A DNA stretch of 64,000 nucleotides from Hermatobates lingyangjiaoensis (taxonomy: Eukaryota > Arthropoda > Insecta > Hemiptera > Hermatobatidae), in the NCBI GenBank assembly GCA_026182355.1, contig JAPFBL010000104.1, positions 1,605,501 to 1,669,500 of the forward strand. The letters run 5' to 3'. Of this stretch, positions 23,011-34,940 are shown one piece after another. The notes under the pieces were generated by a model. That model was given only the letters and a program-made list of their open reading frames with translations. It had not been told where the DNA came from and searched no databases. A program made the position numbers and the translations under genes. Numbering within the stretch: position 1 is the stretch's first letter; each line of letters opens with the position of its first letter.

Positions 23011-25810
23011 TGCACTACTAATCAACTTGTTTTATATTTTTTTCTTTTTCATTTTAAAATTCACTTTCTAAACTTTAAATTGGCTTAAATTTTTTCTAAT
23101 TAACATAATTTTAATGAGTTTTTTTTATAGTTATTTTAGGTATTTTTTTCCTTTTGTATTTTGAAATCCTATTTCTAAACTTTTTAATTGGTTTAGAATT
23201 ATTTTAATTAACAGAAACAGTTATATTGAACACACCAGTTTCTGTTAGAGGCTGATTTTTATCTACTTTACCCTCAAATGTACGTTTTTGTTTTGTGGGG
23301 ATGGTGGGGAATTCATATCACAAAGAGTGATTAGGGAAACAACCATCTGTGTGTTGGTTACAAGGTATTGAGGGGTGTCCACTCTAATATTCTTTGCAAT
23401 GATAATAACTTTTATGAATAATTATAAATTATTATAAGCTACAAGATCAATATCTACATTTAAGCCATAGTATAAATTATTTAATATATTACAGTAGGGA
23501 TATTCTATGATTTTAACGTGAGTATGGACAGTATGTGCTGTTTTGACAAAACCCTTTCATGAAATATTTCTTTGAAGATAACAACTATTTTTTTGTCTTT
23601 TGAGTTCAAGAAATTATGCTTTGAATTTTATTTTAAACAATATCAAATTTAACAAAAATTTCTGAAAATATATAACAATTTTTCCAAATCTTTTATGATA
23701 CAAGTATTATTAGCAGAAAGTTTGACGAAATGGAAGAGTCATATGGAAGCCTTCAAGTAAAGGCCAACACTTGACCAACATCAAAAATAGATTGTGGATG
23801 AAACATTTATCGGATAAATTCCTGACATGGCATGGTCCCAACGCGTTTAACTGGTATTTATCGCCATTTAACTTGTGACAATTAGCGGTTTGTCTTGTGA
23901 TAGACAATTGCTTCAAACAACAGAGCATATTTTTTTTTCAAAATTTGGAAGATCGTTGATGTGAACTATATAAACAAAACCTGGACTTTTTTCACAAGGC
24001 AGTAATTATTAATTCGTTAGTACAAACAAATTTCTTCTGACTTAAAAAAAACAGGGGAAATTAAAAGCTTTTTTTTGAAGAACATAGATTTTGTTTTAAT
24101 AACGTAGGGAAAATTATCTCAAATATTATATTATTATATTACTTCAGAAAATTTAGTAAATGTAATTAAATAATTAAATTTTCTGAAGTTATTCAATTAC
24201 ATTTACGCATTTTAAGTCTTCCTACATTATAACAGTTTATCAATAGTTTTATGAGAACTTATTAAATATGTTAATTATTTTCTAGTTTTAAAACATGAGA
24301 TTGTAAAACCATTTAATTTTTAAAATCAGACCTTTAAGCCTATTCGAATTCAAACATGGTTAAAATAACTACATTCTTCTTTTGTACAAATAGACGGAGG
24401 AGTGATGCAAAAATAAGCATACAGTAGTAAAATGTATTACATTTTATTGAAGTGAATGCTACATATTTGAATATGTAAACAAGCAATTTGAATACTTGAG
24501 GGATTAGAGCTTTACATGGATTACACGTGCTTCTCGTTACTTGTTTTTGTACATTTGTTTCTTTTCATGATATCTTGTTTGTTTTTTATCACTGTTTATG
24601 TACTTTTGCACTCCCCTTTATTACATTAGAGTTATTTCATTCTGTTTCATAATAGCTTCATGTTTACTCCCTCAATTTTAATAAATGGAAAATATCGTAT
24701 TTGAATTTTTATTACATTTACAAAATGTATCACATATTTAATGTTGGTACATTCCTACCGACTGGAACTGCATCAACAAGGTATAACAACAAGAAACAAA
24801 AGAAATGCGGAATTTATGGAATAATTAAAACATTACATGGTTAAATCACTTCAAAAGTGTTCCTTCAATTTTTTTATTTCAATAAAAAAATAATAAAACA
24901 TTGAAAAGGAGTTGACGTGTTTGAAAACAGCTATATTTAAGTAGCTGGGTTGGGTCATGTTTTGTAAGAGTGGATATAAATTGAGGGTTGAAAGCGTTGA
25001 AGCACTAGGTAAGGGTAGCAGTTGAGTTAATTGTCGCAGGGCTTTTGTTCTCCTAAGACTTCACTTGCACGCTAATAGCTAATGAATGGAAAAAGTAACA
25101 AAACTTTCCTCATTTCATACAAAATGCCCATTACCTCTGCTCTACAACACCCATAACTGACCAAAACTCATTCACTTACTTCACTTACTAAAACTCATTC
25201 AGCAATCATAACTTCTTTTTTTAATTTAAGTTCAATTTTCCTCCAAACTTTACCACCATAAACATTTATAAACAAAAATAACAGATTATAAGTTAGCACT
25301 TTCACAGTTGATTTCTTATAAAAAAATACATCGAATATGTTTTTTATTTGACTTATCAAACATTGGAACTTGATCATTCCATTCGTAAACAAAGCTCATG
25401 ACTAATTTTAAAGAAAATCGTTATATGAATTAAAGTGTGTATTGTTTCATATTAAATATAATTTTATACAAAGAGAAAGCAATTTTATATCATTAATTGT
25501 TTAAAGTTGAAATGTCTCTTTATCACAATAAAGTAGTCTCCTGAACCTTGTACTCTGTTCACAGATATTGCTTTTATCAAGACTACTTTGTAATATACAA
25601 AGTACAAATTTATCGTAACTAACGTAAACTGCTATTTATTTACTTTATATAAATCTGCCTTATAAATTTATTTATAGACAACTATGTAACCATGAATTTA
25701 GTTAAAACATTTTGGAGTTTCAAAAGATGGAACTCGTTTTCAGAAAAAAACGATACAATTAGAAAAAGTACATAACATACAATTAATTTATGGCAATTAT
25801 TTAAGAACCA
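23011..25810. other. AT-rich intronic sequence, no gene recognised
   Basis: Contains a small AT-only inverted repeat at about 24145-24200 (CTTCAGAAAATTTA and TAAATTTTCTGAAG). Frames at 23710 and 25195 have no recognisable features. Confidence 0.4.
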
Positions 25811-25947
25811 GTAAAATTAACTTAGAATAATTATGTTTCTAACATTGGTATACAGTCAATTGGTATACAGTGGGAACACTCTAGGTTCCCACAAGCTTCT
25901 GTATACCATTGTTAGAAACTTAATTATTCTAAGTTAATTTCACTGGA
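25811..25947. repeat. Hairpin repeat, about 60-bp arms
   Basis: Left arm AAATTAACTTAGAATAATTA then TGTTTCTAACATTGGTATAC; right arm the complement, GTATACCATTGTTAGAAAC and TTAATTATTCTAAGTTAAT. The centre is TGGGAAC..GTTCCCA. The left arm has a 15-bp internal duplication (TCAATTGGTATACAG). Size and symmetry suggest a small foldback or MITE-type element; no target duplication identified. Confidence 0.7.
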
Positions 25948-26373
25948 TTCATACAAATAATTAATCATCTTGTAGAGAATAACACGCTTGTATATTAAAT
26001 CCTTTGTTCATTCAATATTGTGAAAGAGCAATAATGAATTAACTACAAAATTATTCATAAATAATAACATTTATTGAACTGCTAACAGTTCACAAATAAG
26101 AAATGAACTATGCAATTCACAAATGATTGATGTAAGGATTTAAACTATAAAAAAATTAACTTTATAAAAAATTTATCTTAAGCCATTAAGGTTTTAATTG
26201 ACATTTAGATCAATAGAAATTTACCGACAAAAGACCAACAGAAATGGCTATCACTGTGTGTAATTAAAATGAAACACATGCAATTCATAATTTGTAATAA
26301 ATTAACGAATTTATTTATTTATTCTAACAAGAGTTAAATGGATAATCACGGAGAATCTAGTCGGACTTGATAC

Positions 26374-26449
26374 TATATAAAAACCCAATGAAAAGTGTCA
26401 GTCAACTGTGGAAAATCGAATGTAGTGGATTGCTGAAGAGAACTTTGGA
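26374..26449 (+). promoter_or_regulatory. Candidate core promoter and first exon
   Basis: TATATAAAAA at 26374-26383 is followed 26 nt later by TCAGTC (A at 26400), close to the arthropod initiator consensus, then about 50 nt later by a good splice donor GGAG|GTAAAA at 26449/26450. The exon itself has no open coding start (ATG TAG). The spacing is slightly short for a typical TATA-initiator pair. No downstream exons found. Speculative. Confidence 0.3.
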
Positions 26450-26759
26450 GGTAAAATGTTTTATTTCTATTTAATTGTTACATAAAATACTTATTAAAAG
26501 TCGCTTCTTTGTCACAGATGGTTATGTTGCTCAGTTTCAGTCATGAGTTCTATTTCTTTGATCCATGGTAGTTTTTATTGCCGTTCGAGATATTTAATTG
26601 CGTTGTTGATATTAAATCTATTTATATGCTTAATAATAAATGTATAAAAAGAAGCACATATACATGTAGTTAATATATTAACTTAACCAAATATCCAATA
26701 GTTTTATAATACATATTGGAATATATTACAATTTTAAGTGTAGTAATGGAGTGATTAAG

Positions 26760-27515
26760 CGCCTCTAATAGCCTCTAACACTCATTTCCGACTTTCTGTT
26801 AACCTGCTATATGAACGGACAAACGAAAAAGGAGGATAAGGTGATCAGGGCTGGGCCTGACTACCTTCGTTTCACATCCTTCCTTATCCCCAAATCCCCT
26901 CCTTTTATCCCAGCCACAATCTAAGGTGTTATGCGATCAGTGCCGAAGGATGGATGATACAGGGGTTACTGTATTATGAACGGAGTTCAAGGATACCAGG
27001 AGACCCCCTTGAGTAAATAGCCTTTCTCTGGTATGCGGTGTTCTGCCGGAGCGGACAACATACCACCGATAGAGCTTCAGAGATTTTCCCTTGTAAGGAG
27101 AAGGAAGTCCGGAGACCATCCTCCGGAAGCGCAGAGGGTCCAAAAGCGCTAACTAGAGGAAGCCAACCTGCCACAAGTGCATCTGAGGACCTGAATAAGA
27201 CCGTTCCGAAGAAGGAAAAAGGTAGTTACTTTTTCCCGAAACGTAGGGAGCCTGAATGGCCATTATCAATGATAGTTTGTGCAGATTGTGCAAAGATGAA
27301 GAAACACCGTTGCACCTGTAAGACAACTCTGCGACACAGAGGTAGGTGCTTCGGGACTCTTAACAAAACTATAGAAATCTTTTACAGCTAGAACCAGCAA
27401 AAACGCAGAGTTTCTTGGAGGCGTTGAAGCGAACTGCTGGGGTACTTTAGTACAGAAGGGGGAAGTACAATTTTTTTTTTTAAGACCCCGTGTTATAGAC
27501 ACCCTCAAATAATAA
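26760..27515 (+). mobile_element. GC-richer repeat with (AAT)n tail, possible non-LTR 3' end
   Basis: A block of nearly balanced composition in AT-rich surroundings that ends AGACACCCTCAAATAATAAT and further AAT units (27495-27525). A simple-sequence tail of this kind is typical of LINE or SINE 3' ends on the plus strand. Several overlapping frames of 66-117 codons exist (for example 27038-27391, with CADCAKMKKHRCTC, a Cys/His-rich stretch), but I recognise no RT or endonuclease motif. Could be a 5'-truncated LINE, a SINE or an unrelated repeat. Confidence 0.4.
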
Positions 27516-30505
27516 TAATAATAATTAAAATTTTAACTCCTTAATAACAAACTAATCGTAACAGAAATAAGCTGACCTTTTCTGAAATGTGTTTTCTTTC
27601 ATAAAATATCTTTAATATCGACATAAGAATATCTTATCTTAGCAAACTTAAAATGTTGTTATTACTAAGTTATGACAAAAATAAAGGCGATTCTGTGTTT
27701 AATACATTGACCCAGAAGGTTATAAAAATAAATTTAACTTTACTATTTGCGATGAAGGCAAGAGTGTTTTGTTGAATTGGAGCGTATTAATGGAGGGAGG
27801 GTTTGTGGGAGGCGCCGGACATTTCTTGCAGGCTGCATTACAACTCGCCTGATGACATTCCTGACGCCCTTTTTGGTCAGCCATCCACATAACACTGCCA
27901 TCTTCCTGGGACATGCTACTTTAAGCAATGCACAGCGGTATTCCAACCACTTGGAAACTCAATACAGAGTCCGACTCAATCTCCCAGGAGCTTCAAATCA
28001 CCATAACAAATTAGCAATTTTAAATTATTATCATTACATTGACTTAAACTAGCCAAATAGTCGTGCGGACTAAAACAAAATAAATCAGCTTAAAATATAA
28101 TTATTAATATTTTATATTCTTGACAAAGATAAAAAGAACATAGAAAAGGTGAATCGCTCAAATTCTCTCTTCGGTGAGTTAAGGTAAGATCCCTCCAAGA
28201 GAAAACCACGTTAAGGAGAGGAAAATAAGTTATATGCTCAAAAGGTGGAATACAATAATTTGAAAGTTCTATAATTTCAAAAAACAAATTGTTACCATAT
28301 TATATTTTATTAACTTTGGTCACACTTTTCGTTCCTAGAGTATCAGTAGCTGAGGTGTTAAGAGGGAAAAAATTATTTCCTCGACCGATTTACTATTGTT
28401 TAGCATTTCAAGTTAATAAAGGTAATAACGCATCCATATAAACAAAAAGCGGGATTTATGCCAGTAATATAGAAGGTTTGAACTTCGATTGAGGGACAAT
28501 ACTCACTGAGCTTAATCTTGAAGTTTTTTAATGCAGGTTTTTGCTTCAAAATCACAATTCCAAGATTGCTTGAATATTCATGAGTCCCCTCTAACTGGCT
28601 TTTTTTTTGTTGGGATTTAATCGTCAAGCATTTATCGTGAATAATGAATTTTACATTATTTTACTCCTATCTTTGTTTTGACGTAGTCAATTCCAATTGT
28701 AATTTACTTATCAATTGCCTATAACCCTTATTTGAAATCTAGACCATACTTGATTTATTCAAGGACTATGTCTTATCTTTTTCCTGCTCAGATCTTTTGC
28801 TCTATATTCAGAGATGTATTTTTTTTCAAGGAGTTAATACTCGTACTCCAAACAAAGCTGCGTTCATATCAAAATAACTAGGTACGAATTATCTATTTGT
28901 CTCACTTTACAAATCTTTAACAACAGTTAATCTAATAGTTCATCAGCGTGACTAATGAAAAGAAAAACACATATTTTTTTGTTTCGAAAAAATACATTAT
29001 AAATGATAATTAAAATTTCAACTTAAGGTTTTTCTGTCATTTTTTTCAGAGGCGTTAAGTCCTGACATCTAACCAAATGAAATAAAGCAGATAAGTGTCC
29101 CTCCACTAATTTTTAGGCAGTAAAGAAAGACGTTTAGATAATTATGAAGTTTTATTCTAGTCTATTAAATTTTTAGATCAAACAAAAAAAAGGGATGTAT
29201 TCTATTGTAATGAATACATTGAATACGAGAGGGATACATCACAAGAGACAATAATGTCTTTTCTTTTTCTGACATTTTTCATTACTCCAATTTGATTTTT
29301 TTTTTCCGTTGTCCAAAAGGAAAAGATAAAGGACTGCATATTACATATTTTAACCTTGGTGAAATGTAATAAAAGTGCGGTGCTGCCTGTCTGTTATTTT
29401 GTCATTACATTCCATCTACTCCAGAGTGGAATCGATTTCAGAATAATCAGACATGAAGCCTCAGTCAAATGCTGAAGGTAAGTTTAACTTTAGTGGACAC
29501 AAGACTACTGTAGATGTCAATACTCCACGTGAAGCCTGCATTAAGTAGCCACTGACAAATAAGCGTCATTAGCAACCCTCATTGTCTTGCTCTGTCATTT
29601 TATAACAAATTTATGGTAATGAGCATGAATGATGCCATATATAATAAATTACTTTTTATTAAAAAATATTACATAGAGACTTTTAGTATAATGGTGAAAA
29701 CCATTCGTTTGATGTACCTATATTGTTTTTATAGTTTAATATTTCAATTTCCAAAACTTTTGAGAAAAAGAAAAACTTGTATTTGACGGTGGGAAGTGAT
29801 GAATCGGACAGAAAGTAAGTAGTAAGTGGAAGCGATGTAGCCTGGAGATATGCCAACCCACTTCTACTTAGAGCATTACACTCCTTTCTCTTATAATCTA
29901 ATATACTCCTTCGTATTATTACTATAAACAAAAACTAAAGAAATAAACTAAAAGCTCTCCTTGATAAATTACTAATTAGTAAGTTGTCTAGATAATTGAG
30001 TTAGTATTGTTATAATGATTCTTTTTTTTTTTTCTAGAAAATGGAAAATATTCAAATTAACTCTATAAACTACACACAAAATGCTTTGAAAGTGGAAAAT
30101 AGGTCACGACTGTTTAACTTTGTTGTGATAAAATTTATGGTAACTTCGACATTTTTATTGTTAATTTAATATCTTGGTTATCTTGAACTTACCGAAATAA
30201 ATCAAGCAAAAGCAGATTAATTTTATAGCTTAAAATGATAAATCAAGCATTCATTAAATCTGAATATGTTGATACTATATTTTGAGTTAATTTGTTATAA
30301 TTTTTGTAATGCAGAAACAAATTAAGTACAATGATTATTATTAATTATTATTATTACTGGAGGGTAATTGATTACTGAGTAATAATAATGATTATTATTA
30401 CAACAATGATTGAGAAACTTTATTCTGTAAATTAGCTGGCAATAATTTCATTCAGCAAAATCTTGTGTATTTTGACATGATATAGATATTTACATTTCCG
30501 TTATA
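27516..30505. other. Mostly no gene; one GC-richer patch
   Basis: 27760-28000 is GC-richer and open in three frames (27743-27946 minus, 27720-27914 minus, 27777-28052 plus), but none has a recognisable domain. The rest is AT-rich. A candidate first exon at 29367-29483 is listed separately. Confidence 0.4.
29367..29483 (+). promoter_or_regulatory. Candidate first exon with start codon
   Basis: TAATAAAAG (29367-29375) lies about 30 nt before TTGTCATTACATT. An ATG at 29453 then opens eight codons (MKPQSNAE) that run into a perfect donor AAG|GTAAGT at 29477/29478. A short first coding exon of this form is common in arthropod secreted-protein genes, but no partner exon is visible downstream on the plus strand. 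Speculative. Confidence 0.3.
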
Positions 30506-30507
30506 GT

Positions 30508-30574
<67 letters not shown>

Positions 30575-30690
30575 TTAACAAATAGGGAATAACACAGAAA
30601 GTCACTAGAGAACTCAATTTCGACATCCGTTATCATCAGGAAGAAGTGAGAAGTACACGGGTTGAGAAGCAAACTACTACTACTATATAT
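30508..30690 (-). mobile_element. (CA)n(TA)n microsatellite and PLE family E end
   Basis: (CA)n at 30509-30530 runs into (TA)n to 30571. Then, on the minus strand, the family E terminus reads CTGATGATAACGGATGTCGA and AATTGAGTTCTCTAGTGAC (30640-30600). This copy keeps a full CTGATGA where other family E copies have CGATGA. No endonuclease part; the unit stops near 30690. Confidence 0.65.
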
Positions 30691-30759
30691 ATCTTAGATT
30701 ATTAATGTGGAATCTATTTACAATTCAAGAAAAATCATTAGGGAAATGGATGAGATTGG

Positions 30760-30985
30760 TTAAAATGTCGTACTGGGGTAAAATGATAATACAAAGTCTC
30801 CACACAAATGAATTTTTTTATTCAAACTATGCGTTTCAAACACTTCGTGTTCATCATCAGGTAAACTTCCAATGGAAGCATTGGAGGACAGACAACCATT
30901 CATCATGGTCTCCAAATTGGCTCTTTTAGTGTGGAAACATTGAATTATCGTTTTACTCCAATATGAGTATATACCACACAATTAC
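30760..30985. mobile_element. PLE family B terminal unit in an inverted repeat
   Basis: Arms 30766-30805 and 30929-30966 are inverted (TACTGGGGTAAAATGATAAT against ATTATCGTTTTACTCCAATA). On the minus strand 30860-30834 reads CTGATGATGAACACGAAGTG then TTTGAAACG, an intact copy of the family B motif. Reading frames over this unit (30705-30929, 30760-30981) are by-products. Confidence 0.75.
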
Positions 30986-31249
30986 AGATTGAATTGATAT
31001 TTCTCTCGTGTGATGTTGAAGGAAACGTGGTAGAAAGTTCGTTTATTAAATATCAGTTTGAAAAGTTCATCTATATAAGTCATGGACTATTTAGGCTAGA
31101 TGAATTTTTAATTCAATGCATAGTTGGGCAGATTGGACCTGTGGGTGATCTTTGATATTGTGTCTTGGGACATGAGCTCTAACCGGATTAGTGTTTCTTA
31201 TCATATAGCTTATTGTTTGGTTTTATTTTTTTTCTGTTTCCTTGACTTC

Positions 31250-31770
31250 TTGTTCCTTTTATTTATTATTTTTTTTATTTTTAATTATTTCTTTTCCTAC
31301 TGTTTATTTTTGGATTGTATAATTTTATTGCTATATACAAGTTTTATTACGCTTTATTGTCGCTTAAGTTTTCCAGTGTTTTATTACCTTCCTTCTGGTT
31401 ACCTTTTTTGTTAGCTTAGAAATTATTATTATTTTCAGAATTTATATTTTTTTTCTATTCATTTCTTATTCATTATTTATTTTTTTACTGTTTATGTTGT
31501 ATTGCTTAAGTTTATTGATTTAGAAAAAAAAAATTCAGCTATATTGTCCCTTGTGTTTTCCAGCTGTTTTCTTACCTTCCTTCTGGTTAACTTTTCTGTT
31601 ACCTTTAAAATTTGTGTTGTTTTTAGAAATTATATTATATTTTTTTCTATTAGTTTTAAATGTATTACATATTCTTATTTGTTTTTTTTTTTGTATCGTT
31701 TAATTGTATTGGCATAATTTTTTTTATTAAGCTATGTTGCCATATATGTTTCCCAGGTGTTTTGTTTGAT
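31250..31770 (+). repeat. Tandem repeat, about 200-bp period, three diverged copies
   Basis: Each unit has TTTCTATT.ATTTCTTATT, ACTGTTTAT.TTGTATTG.TTAAG, AGCTATATTGTC and TTTCCAG.TGTTTT.TTACCTTCCTTCTGGTTA. A related fragment lies at 7490-7650. At the end (31744-31765) is TTGATCAAACCACAATATAA, the outer end of a family D PLE unit in minus orientation. The T-rich frames in it are not genes. Confidence 0.6.
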
Positions 31771-32609
31771 CAAACCACAATATAAGATGAAAAAAAAACC
31801 TTTTCATTCTTAGTTACTAAAAATACATATATTTGTACCGGAGGGATGTAGAATTAGTAAGAAAGTCGCTTTTTTGCCAAAATCCAATTTTAACTGCTAA
31901 AAGCATTTGATGACATTAATAAAAGTTATAATCAAAAACTTGTCTACATTTTCGGCCACAATAATTATCAAATTGTTTAGCGGATTAAAATGAAACTACA
32001 TTTTCATTTTTCATAGTTGGTTTCTAATGAATTATAAAAAGATTAATCATCACATTAGTTATTAAATATATTTTACTCTGGCAATTCCATTTTTACAGTT
32101 ACAAAATTTTTTAAAATAATTTAGGAAAACAATTTGTTATGTTAGTATTGTCAAACTGGTAGCACCTTGTTTTAATGGGAATCCTGCACACCGTAACCAG
32201 ATCTGTCATATTATCCTTCCTTTTATTATTTTAAAACAACTTCAAATTTCATGTTCATTGATCAATTTCATAAATATCCTGAGAGAAAACTCTCTTATTT
32301 TATTGATTTAAGTTTAATAAGTCAGAAATCCTTAATCTCTTTAACTGGATTAACTACCATTAAGATAGAATGAAAATGCCTTTCAGGCATATATTTTTGC
32401 CTTCTTAATAAGAAAAGAAGAGTTGGATTTATAATTTCCGAAATTTCCATTTATCTGTTTTTGAACAATGTGAAAAGCATGCTACCCAAGGAAATTCTAA
32501 CAAGCATTCTTCTTATCATATCCTGGCATGTCATAACCCTGATTATTACTAGGTCTGCCACAACTTCGATCTCCGCAATGAGATTCTATGCTTACACCAA
32601 TTATTCATG
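31771..32609. other. AT-rich intronic sequence, no gene recognised
   Basis: No exon, element end or RNA gene seen. Confidence 0.4.
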
Positions 32610-32617
32610 CGTTAGAC

Positions 32618-33303
32618 CAGTGATTCCCAAAGTGTGGGCCACGGCTCCCCAGGGAGCCGCGCTATCGTCATAAGGGCACCGCGAAATATGCGCCATTTCT
32701 GAAACGTCTAAGGTCCAGCCGGTCTTAGTTGGCACTTGACAGTTCAGTGCTGAAGATCACGATCGTGCAAATCAGTGACGTAATGCCATCCCCCACTCCT
32801 TCCACGATACAACATTGAAGTTAAAATTTGTTAGCATGGAACATTCTTATTTTTGGATATCAATAAAAGAGGAGTACCCACTACTTAGTTGCAAAGACCT
32901 AAGAATTTAATTCCTTTTGTAACGTCCTATTTGTGCGATGCTGGGTTTTCGTCAGTCGCGATGATAAAAGTAAATATCGCTCAAAAATTAACGTCGAGCA
33001 AGAAATGAGAGTCGCTATTTCCAATTTTATTCCAAGATTTGAGAAGCTGTGCAGTGAACATCAAGCCCATCCATCCAATTAAGAATTTTAGATTATTAAA
33101 TGAGGTTCAATAAATTGTGAATTTAAAGCTCGTGTTTAATTTATTTTTCAATTAACCTAACCTTCGTGAACGAACTAAAAAGTAGATTTCCAAATCTTTA
33201 AAAAGTCAAAAATTAAAAAAATCGGATATACCTATTAAGGGAGCAGCGAAAATAATCCGAAGTGTTATGGAAGCCATAAACCGAATAAGATTGGGAACCT
33301 CTG
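32618..33303 (+). mobile_element. hAT transposon, internally deleted
   Basis: Begins CAGTGATTCCCAAAGTGTGG at 32618 and ends GATTGGGAACCTCTG at 33303, imperfect terminal inverted repeats of the hAT type. Exact 8-bp target duplication CGTTAGAC at 32610-32617 and 33304-33311. Length 686 bp. Holds only the decayed 3' part of a transposase, so it is non-autonomous. Confidence 0.9.
32840..33082 (+). pseudogene. hAT transposase C-terminal remnant
   Basis: Plus-strand translation in two frames: SYFWISIKEEYPLLSCKDLR, then, after a frame change near 32915, FVRCW, later KYRSKINVEQEMRVAISNFI and PRFEKLCSEHQAHPSN before a TAA. The last part matches the C-terminal dimerisation region of ZBED5/SCAND3-type hAT transposases. 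Several in-frame stops and frameshifts break it. It is a different hAT subfamily from the copy at 13694-16221. Confidence 0.7.
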
Positions 33304-33311
33304 CGTTAGAC

Positions 33312-33895
33312 TGTGGCAATCCATTTTTTTCACTCCATTCCCTTAATATTAAAAAATATATTACATAACGAACAACTACAATACGTTATTATTATTTCAT
33401 CATACTTTTCAATTTTTAATAGCAGTATTTCCTTTGCCTTAATCAAAATTGACCAAATTTTGATTTCTACTACAGTTAGTCCTATAGCGTATAAAAAAAA
33501 GAAAATTTTTTCATACTATGAAATGCATCACAACGCTTCCTTGCATCCTTGCAATTTCAATGATAACTATATTGTTCATCCTCTTAAAAGTTATAATTTG
33601 TTATTTGTTTAATGTATATAAACCCATAAGAAACTAAGTAAATAGTAAATATCTGAACCACCATTACTTACAGTAAAGCTTGCTTCTTTTATAATAACTC
33701 CTTTAAGATAGTGTTGTGTTTGCAAAGAAGCAAGTAGCATTATGTTCTGTACCAATAAAAAACTATTATATCAACTTGATGTAATAATTATAATAACTGG
33801 TATTAAGTAAAGTATGAATTACATAGTTAGGTGGTATTTGTGATTATAGAATAAAGTAGCGATTAGATTGATAAATAGTAAATATGTTATTTTAC
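33312..33895. other. AT-rich intronic sequence, no gene recognised
   Basis: A 99-codon frame (33313-33612) has no recognisable feature and lies on the strand opposite to the host gene. Confidence 0.4.
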
Positions 33896-33997
33896 TTGGA
33901 CTGAAGCTTTCGACATCCAGGATAATGAGCAGAATAGCTTTTCCTTTATGTTGAGGGATCCTCCAATGGCAATGATGCAGGTCACCACCATCCGCAT
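33896..33997 (-). CDS. NHA/SLC9B-type Na+/H+ antiporter, second-last exon
   Basis: Exon of 102 nt (34 codons, phase 0 both sides). The acceptor is CTATTGCAG|ATG and the donor CAA|GTAAAA. The peptide begins MRMVVTCIIAIGGSLNIKEK and ends LSWMSKASVQ, where the family has a (L/M)PKA(T/S)VQAA.G motif spanning this splice junction. The next exon supplies AALGPVV, so the motif is restored exactly across a 28-kb intron. This segment corresponds to a transmembrane helix, the cytoplasmic (N/S)LKEK-type loop and the start of the conserved late helix. The exon is too short to stand out by length; it was found by homology and splice signals. The upstream intron (about 14.9 kb) holds the LTR retrotransposon and several PLE palindromes. 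Confidence 0.85.
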
Positions 33998-34087
33998 CTG
34001 CAATAGATTAACAAAAAGTCTTAGTGTTGTGCATGTGAAATCCCAGAGCTAAGGATAATGCACTACACGTCTGCACTAATATGAACG

Positions 34088-34090
<3 letters not shown>

Positions 34091-34142
<52 letters not shown>
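34091..34142. repeat. (TA)n microsatellite at a PLE end
   Basis: About 26 TA units directly beside the left end of the 1.1-kb palindrome. A matching (TA)n lies at 35298-35321 on the other side. Confidence 0.9.
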
Positions 34143-34147
<5 letters not shown>

Positions 34148-34526
34148 AAATGGTCCAACAGGACTACTAGTTAACACATGAAAGAGAAAAAACAAATAAA
34201 GATACACACAAAAGACTCACAACGATATTTCGACAGTCGTCGTCATCGGTAGAAGTAGTCCCTTTGAGTAGCTGAAGCTAACTGAGAGGTAGACCGAATG
34301 CAAACGAACACGCACGCACTCTGTCGGCCGTCCTAGGTAAGCTACTAACTACAGAGAGAAAAATAACTAAAAAGAACAAATAAAAGCAAATAAAAATAAC
34401 AGAAGGAGAAGAATAGTAAATGAAGCAATAAACAATTAAAAAAAATAATAAAAAATTAAATTAAATAAATAAAAAATAAAATAAAATAATCAAAATAAAA
34501 AAAAAAAAAATAAAAAAATAATTAAA

Positions 34527-34727
34527 TTAACGGTACAAGTTAAGGCCAGGAGGAGAGCGAGCTTTGAGAAGACAGATAATTGCCTCCTCTGAAGCTCTTA
34601 AAGTAACCCGAGAAGACGGAACAGGGATATGATTAAGGACTTGGACCCGGAAGCAGTGATTAAAATCCAGTCCATGGGAATTAGAGTGGATAGCAATAGG
34701 GAGGTTTTTGCGTTGACCAACGGTCAA
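34527..34727 (-). pseudogene. PLE GIY-YIG endonuclease C-terminal fragment, left arm
   Basis: 66-codon frame ending at a TAA. Visible: LPIAIHSNSHGLDFNHCFRV, then VTLRASEEAIICLL (catalytic Glu region) and SPPGLNLYR. This is the C-terminal half of the PLE endonuclease; the GIY and YIG strands and the whole RT are missing, cut at the centre of the palindrome. The start Met is fortuitous. Confidence 0.75.
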
Positions 34728-34759
34728 CCGTTGGTCAACGCAAAAAACGCAAAAACCTC

Positions 34760-34940
34760 CCTATTGCTATCCACTCTAATTCCCATGGACTGGATTTTAA
34801 TCACTGCTTCCGGGTCCAAGTCCTTAATCATATCCCTGTTCCGTCTTCTCGGGTTACTTTAAGAGCTTCAGAGGAGGCAATTATCTGTCTTCTCAAAGCT
34901 CGCTCTCCTCCTGGCCTTAACTTGTACCGTTAATTTAATT
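34760..34940 (+). pseudogene. PLE GIY-YIG endonuclease C-terminal fragment, right arm
   Basis: Mirror copy of the left-arm fragment on the plus strand, with the same SHGLDFNHCFRV, SEEAIICLL and GLNLYR blocks and stop codon. The frame listed over 34629-34862 on this strand is a different, non-coding frame across the palindrome centre. Confidence 0.75.
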
